Positions 1 through 8,248 of a stretch of 64,000 nucleotides of DNA are shown here, piece after piece. Origin of the DNA: Blastococcus sp. TF02-8 (GTDB taxonomy: Bacteria; Actinomycetota; Actinomycetes; Mycobacteriales; Geodermatophilaceae); the NCBI RefSeq assembly GCF_003319175.1, contig NZ_QOHK01000011.1:33562-97561 (forward strand), read 5' to 3'. The stretch's first letter is position 1. Every line of letters begins with the position of its first letter. The notes beneath the pieces are model-generated. The model saw nothing but the letters and a program-made list of their open reading frames with translations. It made no database searches and was not told the origin of the DNA. The translations under genes were made by a program, and so were the position numbers.

Positions 1-1
1 G

Positions 2-685
2 GAGCGCCGCTTCCCCGGCATCCTGGCCGCCTGCCGGGCCGCCGGCCGCGACCTGGTGACGGAGCCGGTGCCGGTGGTCCCGGGCGCGCACTACACCTGC
101 GGCGGCGTGCTGGCCGACCTCGACGGCCGTACGGGGGTGCCGGGCCTCTACGCGGTCGGGGAGGTCGCCTGCACCGGCGTGCACGGCGCCAACCGGCTCG
201 CCTCCAACTCGATCACCGAGGGGCTGGTCGTCGCCCGGCGGTGCGCCGCCCTGCTCGCGGCCCAGCTCCCGTCCGGCTCGCCCGCCGCTCCTCGGCCGGG
301 GACGGCCGGCGGAGGCACGGTGATCGCCCCGGCAGCGCGGACCGCGATCGGGACCGCGACCAGCCGCTGGGCCGGCGTGGTACGCACGGCCGAGGGGCTC
401 GCGGCACTGGCCGGCACCCTGGCCGCCGTCCCGCGGACGGACGGCGAGGCGCTGACCCTGACCGCCGTCGAGGCCACGGCCGCGCACACCGTCGCCACCC
501 TGCTGGCGACCGCCGCGCTCGCCCGCGCGGAGAGCCGCGGCTGCCACCGCCGCGCCGATGCGCCCGGCACCCGCCCGGAGTGGCAGCTGCGGCTGGCCCA
601 CCGGATCGACGCCTCCGGACACCTGCACACCCGCACCGTGCCGCGGAGCGCGGCGCGCCCCGACCGGACCCAGGGAGTGGCATGA
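2..685 (+). CDS. nadB: L-aspartate oxidase, C-terminal part (cut by window edge)
   Basis: The frame is open from base 2 and lacks its start, which lies left of the window. The protein oxidises L-aspartate to iminoaspartate, the first step of de novo NAD synthesis. The motif GEVACTGVHGANRLASNS near residue 50 of the visible part is the FAD-binding segment of the succinate dehydrogenase/aspartate oxidase family, and the helical C-terminal region follows. The stop overlaps the nadC start (ATGA), so the two are translationally coupled. The last about 120 residues are Ala/Arg-rich and less conserved. The family and the neighbour agree, so the assignment is firm. Confidence 0.93.
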   Translation, partial: ERRFPGILAACRAAGRDLVTEPVPVVPGAHYTCGGVLADLDGRTGVPGLYAVGEVACTGVHGANRLASNSITEGLVVARRCAALLAAQLPSGSPAAPRPGTAGGGTVIAPAARTAIGTATSRWAGVVRTAEGLAALAGTLAAVPRTDGEALTLTAVEATAAHTVATLLATAALARAESRGCHRRADAPGTRPEWQLRLAHRIDASGHLHTRTVPRSAARPDRTQGVA

Positions 686-1578
686 CCGAGTGGTTCCCGC
701 TGCGCGCGGAGGTGGCCGACGTCCTCCGCGAGGGCGGTCTGGACCCGGCCACGGTCGAGCGGGTGGTGCGCCGCGCCCTCGACGAGGACCTGGCGCTCGG
801 CCCGGACGTCACCACGATCGCGACGGTGCCCGACGGCGCTCGGACGACGGGCGACATCGTTCCGCGCAGCCCGGGCGTGCTGGCCGGCGTCCCGGTGGCC
901 GCGGCCGTGTTCGCGATCGTGGGCGGGGACGACGTCGAGCTGGCGCTGCAGGCCGCGGACGGCATGGCGGCGCGCCCGCACACGCCGGTCCTGAGCGTCA
1001 CCGGCGCGACCCGGTCGCTGCTCACCGCGGAGAGGACGGCGCTGAACCTGATCGGCCACCTCTCCGGCGTGGCCACGCTGACCCGCCGGTGGGTGGACGC
1101 CGTCTCCGGCACCTCCGCCGCCATCCGCGACACCCGCAAGACCATCCCGGGCATGCGGGTGCTGGAGAAGTACGCCGTCCGCTGCGGCGGCGGCGAGAAC
1201 CACCGCATGGCGCTGGGCGACGCCGCGCTGGTGAAGGACAACCACGTGTCCGCGGCCGGCGGGATCACCGCCGCCGTCGAGGCCGTGCGCGCGCACGCGC
1301 CGACGATCGCACTCGAGGTGGAGTGCGACACCCTCGAGCAGGTCCGCGAGGCGATCGAGGCAGGCGTGCAGCTGGTGCTGCTGGACAACTTCTCGCTGGA
1401 GGACACCCGCGCCGCCGTGGAGATGGTGCAGGGTTCCCGGGTGCGGCTGGAGGCCAGCGGGGGGTTGACCCTGGAGCGGGCGCGGGAGGTCGCGGGGACC
1501 GGCGTCGACTACCTGGCGGTCGGAGCGCTCACCCACAGTGCACCGGTGCTCGACCTCGGGTTCGACCTCCGGGACTGA
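682..1578 (+). CDS. nadC: Nicotinate-nucleotide pyrophosphorylase (quinolinate phosphoribosyltransferase)
   Basis: A 298-residue protein, normal length for the family, that joins quinolinate to PRPP to give nicotinate mononucleotide, CO2 and pyrophosphate. Visible family signatures are RDTRKTIPGMR and EKYAVRCGGGENHRMAL (quinolinate/PRPP contacts), LVKDNHV, EVECDT and LLDNF, then the EASGG barrel end. The ATG overlaps the nadB stop by ATGA. The open frame extends upstream, but only inside nadB and without family similarity. A strong hairpin follows, so this is the end of the nad operon in this direction. Confidence 0.96.
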   Translation: MTEWFPLRAEVADVLREGGLDPATVERVVRRALDEDLALGPDVTTIATVPDGARTTGDIVPRSPGVLAGVPVAAAVFAIVGGDDVELALQAADGMAARPHTPVLSVTGATRSLLTAERTALNLIGHLSGVATLTRRWVDAVSGTSAAIRDTRKTIPGMRVLEKYAVRCGGGENHRMALGDAALVKDNHVSAAGGITAAVEAVRAHAPTIALEVECDTLEQVREAIEAGVQLVLLDNFSLEDTRAAVEMVQGSRVRLEASGGLTLERAREVAGTGVDYLAVGALTHSAPVLDLGFDLRD

Positions 1579-1591
1579 CCCCACGGACGAC

Positions 1592-1629
1592 GACGGGACG
1601 CCGACCCCCGCAGGGGCCGGCGTCCCGTC
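1592..1629 (+). terminator. Hairpin terminator after nadC
   Basis: GACGGGACGCCG pairs perfectly with CGGCGTCCCGTC around a 14-base loop, 14 bases after the nadC stop. It lies between two convergent genes and can serve both. There is no U tract, as is common in high-GC actinobacteria. Confidence 0.7.
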
Positions 1630-1646
1630 ATGGGTCGTGCGGAGGG

Positions 1647-2333
1647 TCAGGAGGTCGGCACCGTGATGGTGGCGACGCCGATCAGGAAGCCCTCGGACAG
1701 CGCGTCGGTGTTGAACGTCTTGTTCAGCAGGTCCGCGGCGGCCTGGGTCAGCTTCACCTGGGTGCCCTGCAGGACGGCGTTGCCACCCTCGGTCTTCAGC
1801 GGCTCGAGGGTGCGGCCGTCGAGGATGAACAGCGGGGCGCTGGCCACGACCTGCTGGCCGTTGGCCGACACGTCACCGAACAGGCGGGCCGGCTTGCCCG
1901 GGTCCACGGTGAAGTTGGTCAGCTCGACCGTGGTGCCACCGGCGGTGAGGCTCAGGCCGCTGTTCTGGTGCAGCAGCGTGCCCTGGACCCACGGGCGGTA
2001 GCCGCTCTCCTGGTCGAACACGGTGACGGTGCCACCGGTGATCGGGAACTCGACCGAGCCCTCGGGGGTGAGGGTCGCGTTGCCCACGACGCCGGGGGTC
2101 AGGCCGAGGGACTGCAGGGCGCTCACGAAGTCGGCGTCCAGGGCCACCGAGGTGGTGCCGCCGGAGACGGCGGGGATGCTGGCGACCGGCTCCGGACGCG
2201 AGCTGGAGCTCGAGCTGCTGGTGTCGGCGGCCTGGGCCGTCGGCGTGCTGTCGGCGCCGCAGGCGCTCAGGCCGAGGGCGGCGCTGAGGGCGAGCGCGGC
2301 GATCATCGACTTCTTGGTGGTGGTCGTGCTCAT
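1647..2333 (-). CDS. Secreted lipoprotein with beta-rich domain, function unknown
   Basis: A 228-residue predicted lipoprotein. The N-terminus has a Lys pair, a hydrophobic stretch and the lipobox LSAC at about residues 22-25, followed by a Ser/Thr-rich linker. The rest repeats short strands rich in Gly, Thr and Val (for example ITGGTVTVF and TAGGTTVEL), suggesting a beta-sandwich; it loosely recalls HtaA-like surface domains, but no catalytic or ligand motif is clear. The start at 2333 is chosen because AGGAGTGATC lies just upstream and the signal peptide begins there; an in-frame upstream ATG at 2417 has no such signal. The gene is convergent with nadC and stands alone. Confidence 0.75.
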   Translation of the reverse strand: MSTTTTKKSMIAALALSAALGLSACGADSTPTAQAADTSSSSSSSRPEPVASIPAVSGGTTSVALDADFVSALQSLGLTPGVVGNATLTPEGSVEFPITGGTVTVFDQESGYRPWVQGTLLHQNSGLSLTAGGTTVELTNFTVDPGKPARLFGDVSANGQQVVASAPLFILDGRTLEPLKTEGGNAVLQGTQVKLTQAAADLLNKTFNTDALSEGFLIGVATITVPTS

Positions 2334-2406
2334 GGCGATCACTCCTGGCGTCTCGGGTGTCGGATCACCAGGCATTCGGGACCAGTCGCAGATCCGGATT
2401 GGATCG

Positions 2407-2429
2407 GGCGCAATCAATTTTTTTGCGCC
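2407..2429 (-). terminator. Short AT-loop hairpin between the LysE gene and the lipoprotein gene
   Basis: GGCGCAA and TTGCGCC form a 7-bp stem around an A/T-rich loop containing a T7 run that is conspicuous in this GC-rich DNA. It lies 17 bases beyond the LysE stop (minus strand) and upstream of the lipoprotein, so termination of the lysE-type transcript or a promoter-proximal element are both possible. Confidence 0.4.
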
Positions 2430-2445
2430 GGCTGTCCCGGCCGGA

Positions 2446-3093
2446 TCACCCCGCGGTGGCCGGCCGGGGCTCCACGGCGAGCCGGACGGCGAGCGCGCCG
2501 AGCACGCCGCCCATCAGCCAGCGCTGCATCCGCAGCCACGTCGGCCGCGCTGTGAGGAACCGCGACAGGGAACCGGCGAAGACCACGATGAGCGCGTTCA
2601 CGGTCAGGGCCACGGCGATCTGGACGACCCCGAGCACCAGGCTCTGCAGGGCGACCGGCACCCCGGAGGGCTCGATGAACTGCGGCAGCAGCGAGACGTA
2701 CAGGACCGCGATCTTGGGGTTCAGCAGGTTGGTGAGGAACCCCATCGCGAACAGCCGGCGGGGCCGGTCCACCGGCAGGTCCTTCGGCGCGAAAGCGCTC
2801 ACCCCACCCGGTCGCAGCGCCTGCCAGGCCAGGAACAGCAGGTAGCCGACGCCCGCGAGCTTCAGCACGGTGTACGCGGCCGGGACGGCGACGAACACCG
2901 CCGTCAGCCCCGCGGTGGCCGCCGCCAGGTACACGAGGAACCCCGCGGCGACGCCGAGCAGCGAGACCATCCCCGCCCGCCGGCCCTGGGTCACCGACCG
3001 CGAGACCAGGTAGATCATGTTCGGTCCCGGCGTCAGCACCAGGCCGAGCCCCACCAGCGCGATGCCCGCGATCGCGGACCACTCGACCACCAC
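2446..3093 (-). CDS. LysE/RhtB family amino-acid exporter
   Basis: A 215-residue integral membrane protein of the LysE superfamily, which exports amino acids or related metabolites. The hallmark LTPGPNMIYL follows the first membrane segment, and about six hydrophobic segments are visible, with FLTNLLNPKI in the middle as is typical. The start is a GTG at 3093, giving about ten residues before the first helix; the longer upstream frame is out-of-frame luciferase sequence. It begins 13 bases after the flavin oxidoreductase stop, so the two genes are probably co-transcribed. The substrate cannot be read from sequence. Confidence 0.88.
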   Translation of the reverse strand: MVVEWSAIAGIALVGLGLVLTPGPNMIYLVSRSVTQGRRAGMVSLLGVAAGFLVYLAAATAGLTAVFVAVPAAYTVLKLAGVGYLLFLAWQALRPGGVSAFAPKDLPVDRPRRLFAMGFLTNLLNPKIAVLYVSLLPQFIEPSGVPVALQSLVLGVVQIAVALTVNALIVVFAGSLSRFLTARPTWLRMQRWLMGGVLGALAVRLAVEPRPATAG

Positions 3094-3106
3094 GGACGGC
3101 AGCCCG

Positions 3107-4144
3107 TCAGGCGCGCTGATCCGGGGGCAGCCAGCCGATCGCCGGCGCGACGTGCTCCACGATGTTCTGCAGCAGGCGGGCGTTGTACTCGACGCCCAGC
3201 ATGTTCGGCACCGTGATGAGCAGGGTGTCGGCCTCGCGGACGGCGGCGTCCTTCGCCAGCTGCTCGGCCAGCACATCGGGCTCGGCGGCGTAGCTCCTGC
3301 CGAAGCGGGACCGCACCCCCTCGAGCAGGCCGACCTGGTCCTGGCTGGCCCGCTCGTCGCCGAAGTACTGCCGGTCCAGGTCGCTGACCAGCGGCACCAC
3401 GCTGCGGCTGACCGACACGCGGGGCTCGCGCTCGTGGCCGGACGCCGCCCACGCCGCGCGGAACCGGGCGATCTGCTCGGCCTGCAGCTCGTCGAAGGGA
3501 ACGCCGGTGTCCTCGCTGAGCAGCGTGGAGCTCATCAGGTTCATGCCCTGCTGTGCGGTCCACTCCCCGGTCGCGAAGGTGCCCGACCCCCACCAGATCC
3601 GCTCGACCAGCCCGGGTGACTGCGGCTGGACGGCCAGCTTGCCCGGCATGCCGCCGGTCATCCGCGGATCGGCGTCCGCGACGGGCTCGCCGGAGATCGC
3701 GGCGAGGAACAGGCCGGTCTTCTGCCGGGCGAGGTCGGCGTCGGTGCTGTCGGGGCCGGGCACGTAGCCGAAGGCCTCCGAGCCGCGCAGCGCCGTCTCC
3801 GGTGATCCCCTGCTCACGCCGAGCTGCAGCCGGCCGCCGCTGATCAGGTCGGTCGCGGCCGCCTCCTCCGCCATGTACAGCGGGTTCTCGTACCGCATGT
3901 CGATGACACCGGTGCCCAGCTCGATCCGCGAGGTGCGGGCGGCCATCGCCGAGAGCAGGGGGAACGGCGAGGCGAGCTGCCGGGCGAAGTGGTGCACGCG
4001 CACGTAGGCGCCGTCCAGCCCGAGCTCCTCGGCAGCGACCGCCAGCTCGACGCTCTGGACGAGCGCGTCCTGCCCGCCGCGCACCTGCGACCCGGGAATG
4101 GGCTGCCAGTGCCCGAAGGACAGGAACCCGATCCGCTTCTCCAC
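3107..4144 (-). CDS. LLM-class flavin-dependent oxidoreductase (luciferase-like)
   Basis: A 345-residue bacterial-luciferase-like monooxygenase or reductase using FMN (or F420 in some actinobacterial members; the window carries fbiC). Family signs are the N-terminal RIGFLSFGHW strand, the IELGTGVIDMRYENP segment and the GGRLQLGVSRGS phosphate-binding loop. The start is taken as GTG 4144, preceded by GAGGTGA at good distance; GTG 4153 is an alternative. It leads a two-gene unit with the LysE exporter and is divergent from the c-di-GMP gene. The substrate is unknown. Confidence 0.85.
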   Translation of the reverse strand: MEKRIGFLSFGHWQPIPGSQVRGGQDALVQSVELAVAAEELGLDGAYVRVHHFARQLASPFPLLSAMAARTSRIELGTGVIDMRYENPLYMAEEAAATDLISGGRLQLGVSRGSPETALRGSEAFGYVPGPDSTDADLARQKTGLFLAAISGEPVADADPRMTGGMPGKLAVQPQSPGLVERIWWGSGTFATGEWTAQQGMNLMSSTLLSEDTGVPFDELQAEQIARFRAAWAASGHEREPRVSVSRSVVPLVSDLDRQYFGDERASQDQVGLLEGVRSRFGRSYAAEPDVLAEQLAKDAAVREADTLLITVPNMLGVEYNARLLQNIVEHVAPAIGWLPPDQRA

Positions 4145-4361
4145 CGCACTCACCTCTCGTCGTCTCGCCCGCAGCAGCACCGGCGGCGCCGGAGGGATTC
4201 CCGGGTGGCCCCACGCGGTCCGGCCGGCACTGCGCGGCCGTAGGCGAGATCCTCCTGGGCGCACCGCCCCGGCTGTCGGGTTCTGCCGAGAGGACACGCA
4301 CAACTAACGCAATGTGACGGCACGATCACGACTCTCCGTCGGCGGGTTCCGTCACTTTTCG

Positions 4362-6338
4362 ATGACGATGGGTGACGCTGTTCCGGTGAGCCTTCCCGCA
4401 CCCGAGATGCCCCGCTCCCCGGGCACGCCCGGCGGCGCCGCCGGGCAGCGCTTGCGGGCCATCGACACGCTGCTCGCCGACCGGGGCCAGCTGTTCCAGG
4501 CACTCTTCCTGGCCGCGCCGATCGCCAAGGCCCTCGTCGACCTGGACGGGCACGTGCTCGTGGCCAACCCCCGGATGTGCGCCCTGACCGGCCGCACCCC
4601 GGAGAGCCTCTCCGGCCGCCACATCGACCTGCTCGCACACCCCGACGACCCGCCGGTGGGCGACCTCGGCCTCCAGCCGGCCCCCGGCGAGCCGGCCCTC
4701 GACCCGAACCTGCTCCTGGACGGCGAGCGGCGGCTGCGGCGCTCCGACGGCAGCGAGCTGTGGGTCGTCCAGTCGCACGAGGTCGTGCGCCAGAACAACG
4801 GGACGCCGCAGTTCGTCGTCCTCTCCATGGTCGACGTCACCGACCGCCGGCGGGCCGAGGAGGACGCCGTCCGCCGCGCCTACACCGACCCGCTGACCGG
4901 CCTGCCCAACCGCCGCGCCCTGGCCGACCGGCTGCGCCACGCCGTCGCCCTCTCCCGCCGCCGCGGGCTGCAGGTGGGCCTGGTCCACCTCAACATCGAC
5001 CGCTTCCAGGCGGTCAACGAGGCGATGGGACACGAGGCCGGCGACCTGCTCCTCAGCCAGTTCGCCGACCGGCTCCGCTGGAGCACCCGGGTCGAGGACA
5101 CCGCCGTGCGCCTGGGTGCCGACGAGTTCCTCGTCGTCGCCGAGGACGTCGAGGACCTCGCGGGGCTGCGCACGCTCGCCGAGCGGCTGCTCAGCGTGCT
5201 CGACGAGCCGTTCGTGGTGAACGACCGGGAGCTCACGCTGTCGGCCAGCGTCGGCCTCACCCTGGGCGCCGACATGACCCCCGACGACCTGCTCCGGCAG
5301 GCGCACAGCGCTCTGCAGAAGGCCAAGGCCGACGGTCAGCGCGCCCGCATCGAGGTGCACGAGGGCGCCCTCAGCCGCGACGAGGTCGACGCCCTCCAGC
5401 TGGAGACCGACCTCCGCCACGCCCTCGAGAACGACGAGCTGCGGCTCTTCTACCAGCCGATCGTGCACCTGGCCGACGAGACGCTGCTCGGCTACGAGGC
5501 CCTGATCCGCTGGCAGCACCCGACCCGCGGCCTGCTGCCCCCGGGTGCCTTCCTCGAGGCCGCGGAGAACAACCGGCTCACCTCCAAGCTCGGCGCCTGG
5601 GTGCTCCGGCGCGCCTGCCTCGACGCCGTCACCTGGCCCGACGAGCTGCGCGTGCACGTGAACATCTCCGCCCGGCATCTGGCCGAGGAGGGCTTCAGCG
5701 AGCTCGTCGCCGCCGCGCTGGCCGAGTCGGGCCTGCCGCCGCACCGCCTCGAGCTGGAGATCACCGAGTCGACGGCGCTGTTCGCCGCCGAGGCCACGCT
5801 GCACGCCGTCGCCGTCGTCACCGATGCCGGTGTCACCCTGGCCCTGGACGACTTCGGCACGGGCTACTCCGCCATCACGGCCCTGCACCGGCTGCCGATC
5901 CACACCGTGAAGATCGACCGGTCGTTCGTGGCCGACGTCGTGACCGAGCCCTCGACCGCCGCACTCGTGCACGGGCTGCTGCAGCTCGGCCGCGGCATGG
6001 GCCTGCAGGTCATCGCCGAGGGCATCGAGGACCTCGACCAGGCCGACTGGCTGCTGCGGCACGGTTGCGCCATGGCCCAGGGCTACGCGTTCGGCCGGCC
6101 CGCGCCGTTGCCCAGCCCGGCCGAGGTGCTCATGAGCGAGGTGACCCAGGCGCCGGTCGAGGAGGTCGCCGGTCCGGTGCTGCACGAGCTCCCGCCGCTG
6201 CCCACGGTCGAGGCTCCCGTCGACCTGCCGCGGCCGCGGATCCCCTCGACCCCCGAGGCCCACGACCTGCAGGACACCGGCCGGTTCGCCGGCCGCAGCC
6301 TCTTCGACGAGCTCGCCGACCCCGACGACGACTTCTAG
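4362..6338 (+). CDS. PAS-GGDEF-EAL cyclic di-GMP signalling protein
   Basis: About 658 residues. A PAS sensor domain (roughly residues 40-165) precedes a GGDEF domain (about 170-340) and an EAL domain (about 355-600). The GGDEF signature reads RLGADEF, a degenerate form, so cyclase activity is doubtful. The EAL domain keeps YEALIRW, the ITES segment and DDFGTGYSA followed by the KIDRSF lysine, so c-di-GMP phosphodiesterase activity is likely. No membrane segments are seen, so it should be cytosolic. The start is uncertain: GTG 4314, ATG 4362 and ATG 4368 are all in frame, none with a strong ribosome site. Confidence 0.88.
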   Translation: MTMGDAVPVSLPAPEMPRSPGTPGGAAGQRLRAIDTLLADRGQLFQALFLAAPIAKALVDLDGHVLVANPRMCALTGRTPESLSGRHIDLLAHPDDPPVGDLGLQPAPGEPALDPNLLLDGERRLRRSDGSELWVVQSHEVVRQNNGTPQFVVLSMVDVTDRRRAEEDAVRRAYTDPLTGLPNRRALADRLRHAVALSRRRGLQVGLVHLNIDRFQAVNEAMGHEAGDLLLSQFADRLRWSTRVEDTAVRLGADEFLVVAEDVEDLAGLRTLAERLLSVLDEPFVVNDRELTLSASVGLTLGADMTPDDLLRQAHSALQKAKADGQRARIEVHEGALSRDEVDALQLETDLRHALENDELRLFYQPIVHLADETLLGYEALIRWQHPTRGLLPPGAFLEAAENNRLTSKLGAWVLRRACLDAVTWPDELRVHVNISARHLAEEGFSELVAAALAESGLPPHRLELEITESTALFAAEATLHAVAVVTDAGVTLALDDFGTGYSAITALHRLPIHTVKIDRSFVADVVTEPSTAALVHGLLQLGRGMGLQVIAEGIEDLDQADWLLRHGCAMAQGYAFGRPAPLPSPAEVLMSEVTQAPVEEVAGPVLHELPPLPTVEAPVDLPRPRIPSTPEAHDLQDTGRFAGRSLFDELADPDDDF

Positions 6339-6404
6339 GGCGTTCTGTGCACCGACCGCCCCCGCTCGGTGCCGAGTGGGGGCAGAAAGTGCACTAAACG
6401 CCCT
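6337..6404. terminator. Long bidirectional hairpin between convergent genes
   Basis: AGGGCGTT pairs with AACGCCCT at the outside, GTGCAC pairs with itself further in, and GCCCCCGCTCGG pairs with CCGAGTGGGGGC in the centre (one mismatch). The stop codon of the SGNH hydrolase lies inside the right arm, and the EAL gene ends at the left edge, so one structure ends both transcripts. Confidence 0.7.
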
Positions 6405-7203
6405 GCTTCGGGAGGACGAGGGGGACGGGGCGCTTGGGCTGCAGGCCGTCCCCGGAGGACCGCCCCCGCAGCCGGCGGCCGATCCACGGAGCCACGAAGC
6501 CACGCACCCACGCCGCCTCCTCCGCGACGGCGGCCCGGAACGCCCGCGGCGCCTGCGGCGGGAGCGGGGTGCGCCAGTCCTCGCCGTCAGCACCGGGCAG
6601 GCCGAGCGCGGCGGCGGCGGCCAGCGCCATCCGCCGGTGACCCTCGTCGGTCATGTGGATGCGGTCGGTGTCCCACAGCCGGAAGTCCTGCACCCAGTCC
6701 GCTCCCCACTGGTCCAGCACCACGGCGCCGGTGCGGTTCGCGACCGACCAGATGTTGGCGTTGAAGATCGCGATCTTGCCGCGCACCCGGCGCAGGATCG
6801 GGGTGTTGCGGGTGTCGACGCTGGTCGCGAGCAGCACGTCGGCGCCCGCGGCCCGGAAACGCACGACCGCCGCCTCCAGCCCGGCGGCGAGCTCGTCGGG
6901 GTCGGAGCCGGGACGCATCAGGTCGTTGCCCCCGGCGACCAGGCTGACCAGGTCCGGCTCCGCGTCGAGCGCCACCTGCACCTGCTCGTCGACGACCTGC
7001 CGCAGCAGCCGACCGCGGATCGCCAGGTTGGCGTACTCGACGTCGCCGTCCGTGGCGGCAGCCAGGTGCTCGGCGAGGCGGTCGGCCCAGCCGCGGTACT
7101 CACCGGGGCGCGCCGGGTCGGGGTCGCTGAGCCCCTCGGTGAACGAGTCGCCGAGGGCGATGTAGCGGCGCCAGGAGGTCGGTAGGGGCAGGTCGGACGT
7201 CAC
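6394..7203 (-). CDS. SGNH/GDSL hydrolase family protein
   Basis: A 269-residue esterase/lipase-type hydrolase. The four SGNH blocks can be read: GDSFTEG near residue 18 (nucleophile Ser), a Gly block around AIRGR, AGGNDLM (Asn), and DRIHMTDEGH with the Asp-x-x-His pair near residue 180. No signal peptide is present, so it is probably cytoplasmic. The last 60 residues are Arg/Pro-rich and poorly conserved. The GTG start is preceded by GGAG. The epimerase gene lies 57 bases upstream in the same direction. Confidence 0.85.
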   Translation of the reverse strand: MTSDLPLPTSWRRYIALGDSFTEGLSDPDPARPGEYRGWADRLAEHLAAATDGDVEYANLAIRGRLLRQVVDEQVQVALDAEPDLVSLVAGGNDLMRPGSDPDELAAGLEAAVVRFRAAGADVLLATSVDTRNTPILRRVRGKIAIFNANIWSVANRTGAVVLDQWGADWVQDFRLWDTDRIHMTDEGHRRMALAAAAALGLPGADGEDWRTPLPPQAPRAFRAAVAEEAAWVRGFVAPWIGRRLRGRSSGDGLQPKRPVPLVLPKQGV

Positions 7204-7260
7204 CCGTCCACTCCAGCACGCGTCTCCCCTCCCCCGCCCGCGGCCGGGGAGTGAACCGGC

Positions 7261-8226
7261 TCACCGGCGACGGCGCTCCGCCACCAGGTGTCGCGCCGCC
7301 TCGTCCCAGGTGGGGTGCCGGAAGGTGAACCCGGCGTCGAGCAGCCGGCCCGGCACCACCCGGCGGCTCTTGAGCAGCAGCTCCGTGTCGGTGCGCAGCA
7401 CGAAGGCCCCGATCTCCGCCATCCACCGGGTCGCGGGGAGGCCCGGACGCCGCCCCCACGCGCGGCGCAGCGAGCGCATCAGCTCCCGCTGGGTCACCGG
7501 CTCCGGCGCGGCCAGGTTGACCGGGCCCTCGAGGTCCTCGCGTTCCAGCAGCAGGTCCACGGCGCGCACGAAGTCATCCCCGTGGATCCACGAGACGTAC
7601 TGCCCGCCCCCGGCCACCGGCCCGCCGACACCCACGCGCGCCATCCACGACAGGTAGTCGAAGACCCCGCCGCGGTCGGGAGTCATCACCATCGCCGCCC
7701 GCAGCGCGACCCGCCGCGTGCCCGGGACGTCGGCCGCCGCCTGGGTCTCCTCCCACCGCCGGGCGATCCGCACGCTGTACTCCCAGTACAGCGGCACGTC
7801 CGGCTCCTCTCCGCCGATGATGCCGTTCGCCTCGTCGTGCGGGAGGTCGTCGGGGCGGCTCCGGGCGTCGGCGTAGATCGTCGCGGTGCTCATCTGCAGC
7901 CAGACCGCCGGCGGCCGCGCGGCCCGCTCGATCGCCTGCCCGACCACGCGTGTGGAGTCGACGCGGGAGTCCATCATCTGCCGCAGGTTCCGGTCGGTGT
8001 ACCGGGCGCTGACCGTCCGTCCGGCGAGGTTGACCACCGCGTCGGCACCGTCGAGCTCGTCGGCCCAGGCGCCGAGCGTCCGGCCGTCCCAGACCACGTG
8101 GCGGACGCCGTCCGTCGGCTGCTCGGGCCGGCGGCCGAGGACGACGACCTCGGCGCCCCGCGCCACCATCGCTCGTCGGAGCAGGCCGCCCACCTGCCCG
8201 GTTCCCCCGGGAAGAACGATCTTCAC
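7261..8226 (-). CDS. TIGR01777-type NAD-dependent epimerase/SDR protein
   Basis: 321 residues. The N-terminal Rossmann motif GGTGQVGG (residues 7-14) binds NAD(P), VVNLAGR is the typical second signature, and a C-terminal DUF1731-like segment ends in the family pattern LLDAGFTFRHPTW. This is the sulfur-sugar-epimerase-like YfcH/TIGR01777 group, whose substrate is generally unknown. It lies 22 bases downstream of the flavin disulfide reductase and is probably co-transcribed with it. Confidence 0.87.
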   Translation of the reverse strand: MKIVLPGGTGQVGGLLRRAMVARGAEVVVLGRRPEQPTDGVRHVVWDGRTLGAWADELDGADAVVNLAGRTVSARYTDRNLRQMMDSRVDSTRVVGQAIERAARPPAVWLQMSTATIYADARSRPDDLPHDEANGIIGGEEPDVPLYWEYSVRIARRWEETQAAADVPGTRRVALRAAMVMTPDRGGVFDYLSWMARVGVGGPVAGGGQYVSWIHGDDFVRAVDLLLEREDLEGPVNLAAPEPVTQRELMRSLRRAWGRRPGLPATRWMAEIGAFVLRTDTELLLKSRRVVPGRLLDAGFTFRHPTWDEAARHLVAERRRR

Positions 8227-8248
8227 GTCGCGAACCTAGTGCGCGGAG

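Noticed and set aside
4326..6593. 755-codon minus-strand open frame across the GGDEF-EAL gene
   Set aside because: Same shadow effect; rich in Gly, Arg, Gln and Val with no motif.
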